Source: Balneolaceae bacterium (GTDB lineage: Bacteria; Bacteroidota; Rhodothermia; Balneolales; Balneolaceae). From it: DNA of 64,000 nucleotides. Below are positions 27,879 to 36,374 of the stretch, one piece after another. The stretch is taken from positions 171,209 through 235,208 of the forward strand of contig JAEPQH010000005.1 in NCBI GenBank assembly GCA_017640605.1. The letters run 5' to 3'. The notes beneath the pieces are model-generated. The model was not told the DNA's origin and did not search any database. It worked only from the letters and a program-made list of their open reading frames with translations. The position numbers and the translations under genes were made by a program. Numbering within the stretch: position 1 is the stretch's first letter; each line of letters opens with the position of its first letter.

Positions 27879-27941
27879 ATTTATTCAAATTCTTTTTAGC
27901 AACAAATTAATGCAGCAAGCCCGCTGTTGATTCATCAACAG
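27869..27941 (-). promoter_or_regulatory. trp attenuator pause and antiterminator pairings (segments 1-2-3)
   Basis: On the minus strand CTGTTGAT (27941-27934) pairs perfectly with ATCAACAG (27931-27924), forming the 1:2 hairpin immediately after the Trp codons. The alternative pairing is AACAGCGGG (27928-27920) with CCCGCTGTT (27877-27869), nine perfect base pairs. It uses the 5' arm of the terminator and excludes it. A ribosome stalled at the Trp codons would cover segment 1 and free segment 2 for this antiterminator. Confidence 0.88.
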
Positions 27942-27981
27942 GCCACCACCAAGCAGTTTTATTTAAACCTTTAATTTGCAT
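27907..27981 (-). CDS. trpL: trp operon leader peptide
   Basis: A 24-residue open frame from ATG 27981 to TAA 27909-27907. The peptide contains KTAWWWPVDESTAGLLH, with three consecutive TGG codons at 27951-27943, far above chance in so short a frame. The Trp codons lie directly before RNA segment 1, and the stop codon lies after segment 2. A ribosome that translates freely would therefore mask segment 2 and allow termination, while one stalled for lack of Trp-tRNA would allow the antiterminator. This is the classical logic of ribosome-mediated attenuation. A longer frame opening at 28092 exists, but only the part from 27981 fits the leader. Confidence 0.9.
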   Translation of the reverse strand: MQIKGLNKTAWWWPVDESTAGLLH

Positions 27982-28006
27982 AATGCGCAAAAGATAAAAG
28001 GGCACT

Positions 28007-28035
28007 TTTCTAAAAGCAACGAAGAATTTCCACAA
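28007..28035 (-). promoter_or_regulatory. candidate promoter of the trp transcript
   Basis: On the minus strand TTGTGG (28035-28030) and TAGAAA (28012-28007) are separated by 17 bases. This would start RNA near 28000, about 20 bases before the leader ATG. The match to a sigma-70-type promoter is moderate, and promoter consensus in this phylum may differ. Confidence 0.3.
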
Positions 28036-28116
28036 TTTAAAGCAACCAATATCGTAGTGGATTTGAGGATCTCTAATCCGTAACATTGACACTGAAAAAT
28101 ATATCAGCTATTTGGT

Positions 28117-28914
28117 TTGAAACACCTCTTTCTCTATTCATCACTCATTTTCTTAATTATAGTTTTACAAGGGTGTGATTCCACAGGCGAGCCACCTTCC
28201 ATTACAACTAATTTACCTGAATTAACTGATTTCGTGGTTATGCCTAATTCAGTGTCATTCTCGAAAGAAACAGACGGTTATAAGGATACAACTCTTACAT
28301 TCAATATTAGTGTAACTCCTATTTCTTTAGCTAATTTAGAGCCTGTAAATTTTACGTTTTCTGTAATTGACCAGAGAAACCGAGTAGTTCTTTTTAATAA
28401 TTCAATGACTGCTAGTGGAAACAATTATGTTGCTGATTTCGAACTTGAAACTCAGACTACTGCAGTACTAGATTTAATTGTGGAAGTGAATGCCTTTACT
28501 GAAGATGGTGAGCGAACGTATGCTCAATCCTACGTAAATATTGATGGTTTTTCTAACGCAGCTCCCGTAATTCTTTTTGCTGAAAATCCTGAGACTGTAT
28601 CCTTACCGGATCAAGGCTCTAAAGTAGTTTCGTTCAAAGCTAAAGTAACCGATGAAGATGGTCAAAACACCATCGATGGTGTTTTTTTACGATTAATCAG
28701 CCGGGCAAGTGGCGAAGTATCAGGCTCACCTTTTCCTTTATTAGATAATGGCACGCAAGAAGATGAATTTGCAGCCGATTCCATTTTCACTGCAAGCTTT
28801 ACCATTAGCGCAAATAACGATCCCCAAACCTACGACATTCTGTATTATGCAACGGATATCGGAGGCTTAGTTAGCGATACCACCCAAACAACTTTTAGAA
28901 TATCGAGCAATTAG
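28117..28914 (+). CDS. hypothetical lipoprotein, Ig-like
   Basis: A 265-residue protein starting at TTG 28117. It has a lipoprotein signal peptide with lipobox LQGC (modified Cys20). The mature part is acidic and beta-rich, with two repeated segments that look like Ig/cadherin-type extracellular domains (VKVTDEDGQNTIDGV and LDNGTQEDEFAADSIFTASF). No named family is recognised. It is followed after two bases by the Asp-box protein and heads an operon with two PorV/PorQ-like barrels, so a surface or secretion role is likely. Confidence 0.78.
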   Translation: MKHLFLYSSLIFLIIVLQGCDSTGEPPSITTNLPELTDFVVMPNSVSFSKETDGYKDTTLTFNISVTPISLANLEPVNFTFSVIDQRNRVVLFNNSMTASGNNYVADFELETQTTAVLDLIVEVNAFTEDGERTYAQSYVNIDGFSNAAPVILFAENPETVSLPDQGSKVVSFKAKVTDEDGQNTIDGVFLRLISRASGEVSGSPFPLLDNGTQEDEFAADSIFTASFTISANNDPQTYDILYYATDIGGLVSDTTQTTFRISSN

Positions 28915-28916
28915 TT

Positions 28917-30509
28917 TTGAAGTATTTTCTGATTCTTGTAGTTCTTACATCACTTTCAACACAAGGAATTGCCCAAATAATTGGACCACTTTCTTCCGAA
29001 TTTAATAGTATCCGCCAAAACGGGGTTTCCTCGATTGCAGCTACTGGCGATACCGTTTGGATTAGCCCCGCACTCAATCGTAATGTTGATAACGGTCCCG
29101 AATGGTTCCGCCCTACCGGCATCGATTTCATTGATAATGGAGATGCAAGAGTGTTTTCAATTGATTTGGACGGTAATACGATTGTAGCCGGTTTGGGATT
29201 TACTTCTCAAACACCGGCTGGACCTCAACCTGCAGGCTTTGGCTATTATATAAGCAACGATGGTGGCGAGAATTGGCAATTTAGCGAGTTTTTACTCGAT
29301 CGCTTTGTTGAGGGCGATACTACCTTTGTTTATGGTGGCACGGAATATACGCGCAAGAGAATCATCGTTCCCGAACAGTCTCCACCCTATAATGTAGCCG
29401 TAAAAGATGAGGTAATTTTCTCAGCAAACTGGGCATCAGGCTTATTACGTAGCACAGATTCCGGCCAAAGCTACGAACGTGTAATACTACCACCTTTCGG
29501 TGTGGATGAACTAATCCCCGAACGAAACGACTATGTATGGCCCGATTGCCAACGTGTAGAAAATGGAGTGTGTACAGAAAGTGCAAATATCTACAATAGC
29601 GTGGGCGATGACAATCTAAAGGGGTTTGCCGTGCATATTGATACTCAAAACCGTGTTTGGTTTGGAAGTGCCGGAGGAATAAATGTATCGGATAATGCAC
29701 TAACCGCACCTATCGATAGTATTCGTTGGAAAAATGTAGGATTCGATAATTCTTCGGATGGCTTGTTAGCTCGTTGGATTATAGAAATTGCCGAGGACAC
29801 CGCTACCGGAAGAATTTGGATGACAAACTGGTTAGCAGAAAGCACGGGTTCAGCTTTTCAAGGATTGGATCGCTTTGGAATAGTTTACACCGATGATGGT
29901 GGAGAAACCTTTAATCAAAGGCTGATTGGAGAGAAAATTTTAGGAATCACCGTTAAAGATAATCACGTATTTGCCGCAGGCGAAAATGGACTTTTTATTT
30001 CGGCTGATGGTGGCGATAGCTGGGTGAAATCGCCACAGATCAGAAGTGCGAATACCTTTCTGAAATCAACGACAGAGTTTCAATCGGCCACATCTACCAA
30101 CGATCGTGTTTGGATTGGAACCACTGATGGGATCATATCAACCGATGATTTTGGCCGAAGCTGGGAAATCACTCGTGTAAATTTTCCTTTAACGGGTGGA
30201 AATACCTACGATGAATCGGCTAAAACGGTAGACTCTTATGCTTATCCAAACCCCTATTCACCCAATCAACATGAAGTAGTTCGTATTCGATTTAATGTCA
30301 CTAATCCAGGTGAAATTAACGTCCAAATCTTTGATTTTGGGATGAACCTAGTGCGTGAACTTGATGAAATACAAGCAGTAAACGGCAGCTATGAAGCTAT
30401 ATGGAATGGTGTCGATCAATATGGTAGAAATGTAGCAAACGGCCCCTACTTTTATGTAATCGAAACTGATGGATCTACCATTAAAGGAAAACTTCTGTTA
30501 ATCGAATGA
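28917..30509 (+). CDS. secreted Asp-box (sialidase-like propeller) protein with FlgD-like C-terminal domain
   Basis: A 530-residue protein starting at TTG 28917 with a signal peptide (about residues 1-19). At least five Asp-box/BNR repeats are visible (SNDGGENWQ, STDSGQSYE, TDDGGETFNQ, SADGGDSWV, STDDFGRSWE), as in a beta-propeller. The last 90 residues begin YPNPYSPNQHEVVRIRF and end with GPYFYVIETDG, the FlgD-Ig-like domain that in this phylum group often serves as a C-terminal secretion or anchoring signal. It overlaps the following PorV/PorQ-like gene by four bases. No catalytic sialidase residues are recognised. Confidence 0.82.
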   Translation: MKYFLILVVLTSLSTQGIAQIIGPLSSEFNSIRQNGVSSIAATGDTVWISPALNRNVDNGPEWFRPTGIDFIDNGDARVFSIDLDGNTIVAGLGFTSQTPAGPQPAGFGYYISNDGGENWQFSEFLLDRFVEGDTTFVYGGTEYTRKRIIVPEQSPPYNVAVKDEVIFSANWASGLLRSTDSGQSYERVILPPFGVDELIPERNDYVWPDCQRVENGVCTESANIYNSVGDDNLKGFAVHIDTQNRVWFGSAGGINVSDNALTAPIDSIRWKNVGFDNSSDGLLARWIIEIAEDTATGRIWMTNWLAESTGSAFQGLDRFGIVYTDDGGETFNQRLIGEKILGITVKDNHVFAAGENGLFISADGGDSWVKSPQIRSANTFLKSTTEFQSATSTNDRVWIGTTDGIISTDDFGRSWEITRVNFPLTGGNTYDESAKTVDSYAYPNPYSPNQHEVVRIRFNVTNPGEINVQIFDFGMNLVRELDEIQAVNGSYEAIWNGVDQYGRNVANGPYFYVIETDGSTIKGKLLLIE

Positions 30510-31549
30510 AAAGAGAAATTAAGCTACTTGTCGCTCTAAGTATTCTGTTGCTATCATTCAGTGTGGATGCGTTGGCTCAAAATGGAGGTTTTGCGGGCGC
30601 TGCATTTCAATCAGGATTTGGTCCACGTGGTATGGCCATGAGTAATGCGATGGGGGCATCCACCAGCGAAGGCGTGTATCCCTATTATAATCCGGCACTA
30701 GCAGCGGTTTTTCAAGAGAACAATCAAATTGATTTGTCGGTTTCTTCGATGGATTTTGATCGAGTATATCAAAATGCCGGTGTACATGTGCAGCTTCCAC
30801 CAAATGCAGGTATCGCGTTTGGGTTAATCCGCGCGGGAGTGAAAGATATAGATGCTCGGTCGCTTAGTGGATATCCCAATGGAACCTTTGATATTTCTGA
30901 ATACCAACTTAATACCGCGTTTGGAATTCGATTTAGCCCAAAATTTTACGGCGGTGTGGGCATTAAACTTAATTATGCGAATTATCACGAAGAACTTTCC
31001 CCTGCCACCGCAGTAGGTCTGGATTTGGGTTTTTTATATCTCTTAAACGAGAGATTCAATATTGGACTGAGTATTCAGGATCTATTTGCGAATTACACAT
31101 GGAACTCGGGTGACTTATATGGACAATCACAATCTCGAAATGTGGTTAACAACTTCCCTACGCGCATAAAATGGGCCATTTCTTATCAGAATAAACAGTT
31201 TAGTGTTAATAGTGAATATGAGCTTCAGGTTTATTCAAGCGAGTTTACCGAAAATGAAATCTTCATCAGTGATTCAGGCACTCCAGTATCCATTTCAACG
31301 ATCGAGACCTTAAATACCAACTCAGGGCAATTTAAAATTGGTGGATTGTGGCATGCTCATGACCGATTTACACTCAGAGCCGGATATCGAATTGCTGACA
31401 CAAAAACAAAAGGCAGTAACGCTTTAAGTACCGGATTTTCTGTGCATCTACCCTTCGATCGATTCTCTCCTTCTATTGATTACGCCTTTGTCCGTGAACC
31501 TTTTGGTGTTTCTAATTTTCACGTCTTTGCATTACGTTTACACTTATGA
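30506..31549 (+). CDS. PorV/PorQ-family outer-membrane beta-barrel protein
   Basis: A 347-residue protein with a signal peptide ending ALA-Q. The mature N-terminus GFAGAAFQSGFGPRGMAMSNAM and the following YYNPALAA match the PorV/PorQ (UPF0164-like) barrels. PorV shuttles type IX secretion substrates to the attachment complex, while many paralogues have no assigned role. The sequence ends in an amphipathic strand (FHVFALRLHL) with a C-terminal hydrophobic residue typical of outer-membrane barrels. It overlaps both neighbours by four bases. Confidence 0.82.
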   Translation: MKREIKLLVALSILLLSFSVDALAQNGGFAGAAFQSGFGPRGMAMSNAMGASTSEGVYPYYNPALAAVFQENNQIDLSVSSMDFDRVYQNAGVHVQLPPNAGIAFGLIRAGVKDIDARSLSGYPNGTFDISEYQLNTAFGIRFSPKFYGGVGIKLNYANYHEELSPATAVGLDLGFLYLLNERFNIGLSIQDLFANYTWNSGDLYGQSQSRNVVNNFPTRIKWAISYQNKQFSVNSEYELQVYSSEFTENEIFISDSGTPVSISTIETLNTNSGQFKIGGLWHAHDRFTLRAGYRIADTKTKGSNALSTGFSVHLPFDRFSPSIDYAFVREPFGVSNFHVFALRLHL

Positions 31550-32481
31550 AAAAGAATCTATTTTGGATAATATTATTACTGCCATGTGTGGTAAACGCCC
31601 AATCTTCCGGATTTCAGTTGCTCAACATTGGTGCAACAGCCGCTGAATTATCAATTTCTGAAGCCACAGTTGCTACCGCTTTTGGAGCTTCTTCTATTTA
31701 TTCTAATCCAGCCATGCTTGCCAATGAAGATCGCACCTCCATAAGTTTAGGTTACACAAATTGGATTGTGGACTCCAATAACTTGTTTGGTGGCATAAAC
31801 CTGGTTAATGGTAAGCGCGCTGCAGCATTTGCTTTTTATACTTCTGGAGCTTCTGGTTTTGAACAGCGTAATGGTCCCGGAGAATCTAACGGAGAATTCA
31901 GTATTCAGTATGTTTCTATTGCAGGGGCCTATGCTTATGCTTTCAAATACTTTTCCATAGGTGTTGCCGGGCAGTATCTGAATGAAGATGTATATCCCTT
32001 TAGAGCAAATGGATTTGCGATGAATGCAGGAATCGTGACTTCAGCCATCGATGAGAGAATACGTATTGGAGCAGCTTTAACCAATGCAGGAGAGATGGAA
32101 AAACTTGATCAAAGAGCTACCGAATTACCCACAAAATTTACGATAGGCACCTCTATTGATGTGATGGAATTTGTGCACTGGCAATCGCCAGAATTACCTA
32201 TTCTAGCTACAATTATGGCAGATTTTGTGATGCCGCTCCATGATCAACAAGATGAATTTGATGAGATCAATCCAGACGATAATTACCTTAATCTGGGATT
32301 GAACTTACTAATCTCAGAAATCGTGGAAGTACGAGCCGGCTATAAAACATCCAACAATGTTCGGCCGGTTTCTTTCGGGCTTGGCTTTATCGCCGAAAAT
32401 GTTCGCTTTAATTATGCATTGGTTCCTTTCAATACCGGCTTCGGAACTGTACATTCAATTGGTTTAACATATCAGTTGTAG
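31546..32481 (+). CDS. PorV/PorQ-family outer-membrane beta-barrel protein, second copy
   Basis: A 311-residue relative of the preceding barrel with a signal peptide ending VNA-Q. It has the conserved start GFQLLNIGATAAELSISEA, then SSIYSNPAMLA and a TNWIVDSN segment like PorV. The C-terminus is a barrel strand (TVHSIGLTYQL). This one looks closer to PorQ/PorV than the first copy. Two tandem barrels after a secreted protein with an FlgD-like tail suggest a dedicated export or surface-display unit. Confidence 0.82.
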   Translation: MKKNLFWIILLLPCVVNAQSSGFQLLNIGATAAELSISEATVATAFGASSIYSNPAMLANEDRTSISLGYTNWIVDSNNLFGGINLVNGKRAAAFAFYTSGASGFEQRNGPGESNGEFSIQYVSIAGAYAYAFKYFSIGVAGQYLNEDVYPFRANGFAMNAGIVTSAIDERIRIGAALTNAGEMEKLDQRATELPTKFTIGTSIDVMEFVHWQSPELPILATIMADFVMPLHDQQDEFDEINPDDNYLNLGLNLLISEIVEVRAGYKTSNNVRPVSFGLGFIAENVRFNYALVPFNTGFGTVHSIGLTYQL

Positions 32482-32498
32482 CGAACCAATTTCAGCGA

Positions 32499-33503
32499 AT
32501 GCCGAGTACATCACTTTTGCACATCTACAAGGAAGTTTCCGATAAGGTTGCCACCATTTTCATGGTTCCTCTTATTCGATTTGATTATCCTACAACCGAT
32601 TACTTGTATTTGCTTTACAAAGACTTACTGGCTAATAAGCAAATCCACATAAAAAGCCTGAGTGCGGTTACTCACATTAAGCTGATACTCGCTCCACTAA
32701 CAGATAAACACGCCATACTACATTATCATTGGTTAGAATTTCAGGATCTTAAATCAGGAATAGGCCTCATTTATAAACTGATATGTATCACCTTGTACAA
32801 AGCTTTTGGTGGGTCAATTGTTTGGACGGTTCACAACCTTTATCCTCATAACAAAAAATGGAGACCTCAGCACAAAAAGCTATACCAATGGTTTGCTGGA
32901 ATCTGTGATATGATATTAGTTCACACTCCAAAAGCTGTTGAACTAGTTAGCAAAGAATATGAAGTGGATTCGAAGAAAATTCGGGTTTACCCCCACCCTC
33001 AGTTTCCAGCGAAATTCATTGAAAAGACAGAAGCTGTAAGTCATATAAACACAAAACTTGGACTTCAATTAACACCGGAAATTCCAATAATCGGTTGTTT
33101 CGGCGCAATCAGTGCATATAAAAGATATCCTGAATTGATTGATATTGTGGATCAACTATCGGTTGCAAAACAAATGATTATTGCCGGATATATTAAAAAA
33201 GGAATGCATGAAGTAGATTCAAAGCTCATAGAATCAGCAAAATCCAGAGATTGGCTATTCTATCATCGTGGGTTCATTTCAGAAGATCTACTTCCAAATT
33301 TGATGAATATAATCGACGTGTGTGTGTTTAATTTTGATGATATTCTTACATCCGGCGGCATTGAATTAGCACTTGCCTATAATAAACCCGTTGTAGCACC
33401 ACGACTCGAAGCATTAATCCACTACGAAACACACTCCAATGTGCATTTATTCAACTCAGAAAATGAATGTGTTGAACTAATCACTAAATTAATCACCGGT
33501 TGA
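32499..33503 (+). CDS. GT-B fold glycosyltransferase
   Basis: A 334-residue glycosyltransferase-like protein. The N-terminal half has the acceptor-side Rossmann segment with IVWTVHNLYPHNKKWR and ILVHTPKAVEL. The C-terminal half begins with IIGCFGAISAYKRYPELIDI and ends with TSGGIELALAYNKPVVAP, the nucleotide-sugar-binding region seen in GT4-like enzymes. It is the first of four genes of a surface-glycan locus. Donor and acceptor cannot be predicted. Confidence 0.82.
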   Translation: MPSTSLLHIYKEVSDKVATIFMVPLIRFDYPTTDYLYLLYKDLLANKQIHIKSLSAVTHIKLILAPLTDKHAILHYHWLEFQDLKSGIGLIYKLICITLYKAFGGSIVWTVHNLYPHNKKWRPQHKKLYQWFAGICDMILVHTPKAVELVSKEYEVDSKKIRVYPHPQFPAKFIEKTEAVSHINTKLGLQLTPEIPIIGCFGAISAYKRYPELIDIVDQLSVAKQMIIAGYIKKGMHEVDSKLIESAKSRDWLFYHRGFISEDLLPNLMNIIDVCVFNFDDILTSGGIELALAYNKPVVAPRLEALIHYETHSNVHLFNSENECVELITKLITG

Positions 33504-33504
33504 A

Positions 33505-34908
33505 TTGGCATCCATCACGCAAAAAATAACCCATATTTTTACCGGTGATATTCTTTCACGTGGAATAGCTTTTATTACCACAATATATCTTGCCAGATCA
33601 CTTGGTACAGAAGGTTTTGGCTTAGTGAGTATTGCGATGGCTTATTTGGGATACCTCGTTTTTTTCGCCGATTTTGGCTTATTCAATATTGCGAGTCGCG
33701 AAGTTGCGCGCGACGAAAGCAAACGCAACTACCGAATTAGCGAGCTGCTCATACTCCGCATTTTTATGGCTTTATCTGTACTAATGATTAGTTGGTTTAT
33801 AATGCCATTCATCATCGAAGATAGTCAGTTATTATCCTTAACTCGTGGTTTTATGCTCGCCCTAATTCCGCATTCTTTTTTAGTGGAATGGTACTTTATA
33901 GGAGTACAACGCTACAAAGTAAATGCTTTGTCAAACATTATAAAAAATGGTGTTTACCTGATTCTGATTTTACTTTTTGTGGATTCAATGGATCAAATTC
34001 CTGCCTTACCTTTTTATTACGTTACAGGCCTGTTGGCGTCAGCTGTTATGTTGATTTGGATATTTTTAAAAGATAATCCATTGCAGTTAGGCTTCCGTGG
34101 GTTTCATATTTTATGGGACGGATTGAAAGCTGCCATTACTGTAGGTAGTGGTAGTTTTTTTGCACAAGTAATTCAACTATTTCCCCCTATCGCAATTGGA
34201 TACTTTCTCACCACTTCAAACGCCGGTGAGTATAGCGCTGCATTTCGGCTGATTATTGCTGGTATGCTAATCGATCGGATTTTTGTTCAACTTTTAATCC
34301 CTAATTTATCAAAGCAATGGAGTGAAGATAAAGAACTAGCAACCCTAAATATGGATCATACCATGCGTTTAATGCTGGTTTTAGGTGCGTTAGCAAGTAT
34401 TGGTCTGTTCTTAGGTGCTCCCGATTTTATACTTTTAGTTTTTGGAAGTGAATTCGAAAATTCTATCTCAATCGTTATGGTTCTCAGTTTTCTACTATTT
34501 GTCACTTTTCAGAACAGCATTTTTTCGCATGGGTTAGTTGCTCTCGGTAAGGATTTGGATTATCTCAAAGCAACTTCCATAGGTGGCGCTATCGGTATCG
34601 TACTTATAGCTATCGGAGCATCACAATTTGGTGTGCTTGCAGTTGCTGCTGCAGTAGTATTAAGTGAATTTTTCATTGGGACTCTTGCATACTATTGGTA
34701 CACAAAGCATATGAAAGTGCATTATATCATGCCTTTTATTCTTACGATACTTTCCTTTTTTGTAACCTATAAATTGATGGATATTGTACGCATCCAATAT
34801 TGGGTTGAAGCGATTTTAGGTGCCGTAATTTTATTTTTTATACTCCTTTTTGCACGTGTTATTCGCAAAAAGGATATAAACTGGTTTTTGTTAAAACTTG
34901 GCTTATGA
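33505..34908 (+). CDS. Wzx-like polysaccharide flippase (MATE/MOP superfamily)
   Basis: A 467-residue membrane protein with about 12-14 hydrophobic helices starting at TTG 33505. The N-terminus (FTGDILSRGIAFITTIYLARSLGTEGFGLVSIA) has the typical RSLGxxxFG motif of oligosaccharide translocases. Such proteins flip lipid-linked glycan units across the inner membrane. It starts just after the glycosyltransferase stop and overlaps the deacetylase-like gene by four bases. Confidence 0.9.
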   Translation: MASITQKITHIFTGDILSRGIAFITTIYLARSLGTEGFGLVSIAMAYLGYLVFFADFGLFNIASREVARDESKRNYRISELLILRIFMALSVLMISWFIMPFIIEDSQLLSLTRGFMLALIPHSFLVEWYFIGVQRYKVNALSNIIKNGVYLILILLFVDSMDQIPALPFYYVTGLLASAVMLIWIFLKDNPLQLGFRGFHILWDGLKAAITVGSGSFFAQVIQLFPPIAIGYFLTTSNAGEYSAAFRLIIAGMLIDRIFVQLLIPNLSKQWSEDKELATLNMDHTMRLMLVLGALASIGLFLGAPDFILLVFGSEFENSISIVMVLSFLLFVTFQNSIFSHGLVALGKDLDYLKATSIGGAIGIVLIAIGASQFGVLAVAAAVVLSEFFIGTLAYYWYTKHMKVHYIMPFILTILSFFVTYKLMDIVRIQYWVEAILGAVILFFILLFARVIRKKDINWFLLKLGL

Positions 34909-36374
34909 ACAGAATTTGTATCGGAGTATTAGCTTTAACACCCGAATGGATTTCTATGTTGGATTCACTCGGAGTTCGCTATGAAGAAGTTCGGTTCGAA
35001 AACAACTTAACCACTTCCTATTCCGTGTTGATTGTAAATAAGCACCCTACAACAACGCAACTTCAATATATTCAACAGTTTTTAAATGAAGATGGATCAC
35101 TATTAATCACTAGAGAAGTATCGATCAACATCTTTGATAAAAGGGATCCAATTGATGATATCACTATTCATCTCCCAGCTCCTTATCATTCACAAGTTTC
35201 CTCATTTTCAACGGGAAAGGGATTTGTTGCTCAATGGAATTTATCACCGGATAAAGAATTTGCAGACACATCTTATCACAGAAAACGATTCTATTTTCGA
35301 CCACTAATGCATCCTGATGAGTTGGTGAGTTCAGTAGATAAGAATGCCTTATTGGTCACCTTAGATCGAATACTGTCGGAATTACATTTTCATCGCTCAT
35401 TGCCATATATAAAAAAATGGCACTCACCTTCTGAAAAACCTGTATTCGGATTTCGAATCGATTCAGATTTTGGAACTAAGGAATCAATAACGAACTTGTA
35501 CCAACTTTCGAAGGAGTATTCCATTCCCTTTACTTGGTTTTTGCATGTACAAGCGCATGAAGAATGGCTGGAAGAGTTCAAAAAATTTGAGCATCAGGAA
35601 ATTGCATTGCATGGCTATGAACATGGGACATCAGCCAGTTATGAACATATTTTTAATAATATAGAAACGGGTTATCGAAAGCTTAATGATGTTGGATTCC
35701 AGCCTAAAGGCTTCTGCGTGCCTTATGGTATTTGGAATGAAGCATTAGGAGATGTACTCAAAAAATTTGAGTTCGAGTACAGCTCAGAGTTTACACTGGG
35801 TTATGATTGTGTACCTTTCTTCCCAATTCATAAAGGTGCATTACATCCAACTCTACAAATTCCTATTCATCCAATTTGCACGGGAAGTTTAAGTCGGAAA
35901 GAAGCTGACGAAGTCGAAATGACGGAATATTTCGAAATGATATTGGCCAAAAAGCTTCGTTCGAGAGAGCCTGTATTTTTTTATCATCACCCTATGCAAA
36001 TTGGTATTAATGTTTGGAAATCGGTATTCAAAAAAGTTCAAAATTCAGAATTAAATCCTATCACTTTTTTGGAATATGCTCTCTTCTGGAAGCAAAGAAA
36101 TGAGGCCTTAATCGAAGCGAAGTTTGATAAAAAAAACAAAGTGTTAACTTTGGATAGTTCTGATAATAGCATCTTTGTACAAATAGCTTTCAGCTCAAAA
36201 TCTTACCGATTAATGCCTGCATCTAAAACCAATAAACCATTGGATTCAGTTAAAGAATATGAGTGGGTAGATCCTGACTTCCCTTCACTAAAAACTCAAA
36301 GCGAATTACAAAGAGGGAAAATGCAGTTGATTAAAACCTCCCTCCTAGATTGGAGAAACAGGAAAACATTATGA
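34905..36374 (+). CDS. polysaccharide deacetylase-like (NodB-fold) protein
   Basis: A 489-residue protein. A central carbohydrate-esterase-4-like domain is seen at about residues 180-320. FGFRIDSDFG carries the Asp pair, IALHGYEHGTSASYEH the metal-binding histidines, and GFCVPYGIWN a motif-3-like segment. The N-terminal 150 residues and the C-terminal domain are not recognised. Without a signal peptide it may act in the cytoplasm, or the fold may be used for another purpose. It lies between the flippase and a glycosyltransferase with four-base overlaps on both sides. Confidence 0.78.
   Translation: MNRICIGVLALTPEWISMLDSLGVRYEEVRFENNLTTSYSVLIVNKHPTTTQLQYIQQFLNEDGSLLITREVSINIFDKRDPIDDITIHLPAPYHSQVSSFSTGKGFVAQWNLSPDKEFADTSYHRKRFYFRPLMHPDELVSSVDKNALLVTLDRILSELHFHRSLPYIKKWHSPSEKPVFGFRIDSDFGTKESITNLYQLSKEYSIPFTWFLHVQAHEEWLEEFKKFEHQEIALHGYEHGTSASYEHIFNNIETGYRKLNDVGFQPKGFCVPYGIWNEALGDVLKKFEFEYSSEFTLGYDCVPFFPIHKGALHPTLQIPIHPICTGSLSRKEADEVEMTEYFEMILAKKLRSREPVFFYHHPMQIGINVWKSVFKKVQNSELNPITFLEYALFWKQRNEALIEAKFDKKNKVLTLDSSDNSIFVQIAFSSKSYRLMPASKTNKPLDSVKEYEWVDPDFPSLKTQSELQRGKMQLIKTSLLDWRNRKTL

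Larger units (their letters stand above)
27803..28116. other. 314-bp divergent region holding the trp leader
   Basis: The region between trpE (minus) and the lipoprotein gene at 28117 (plus) contains the trp leader peptide, pause and antiterminator pairings, attenuator terminator and a candidate promoter, listed separately. From about 28036 to 28116 I see nothing assignable. A promoter for the plus-strand operon should lie in this stretch, but I cannot name one. Confidence 0.7.

Noticed and set aside
27982..28092. Upstream extension of the trp leader frame to a 61-residue protein
   Set aside because: The part before ATG 27981 adds no known feature and would put the start far from the Trp codons; only the last 24 codons fit a leader peptide.
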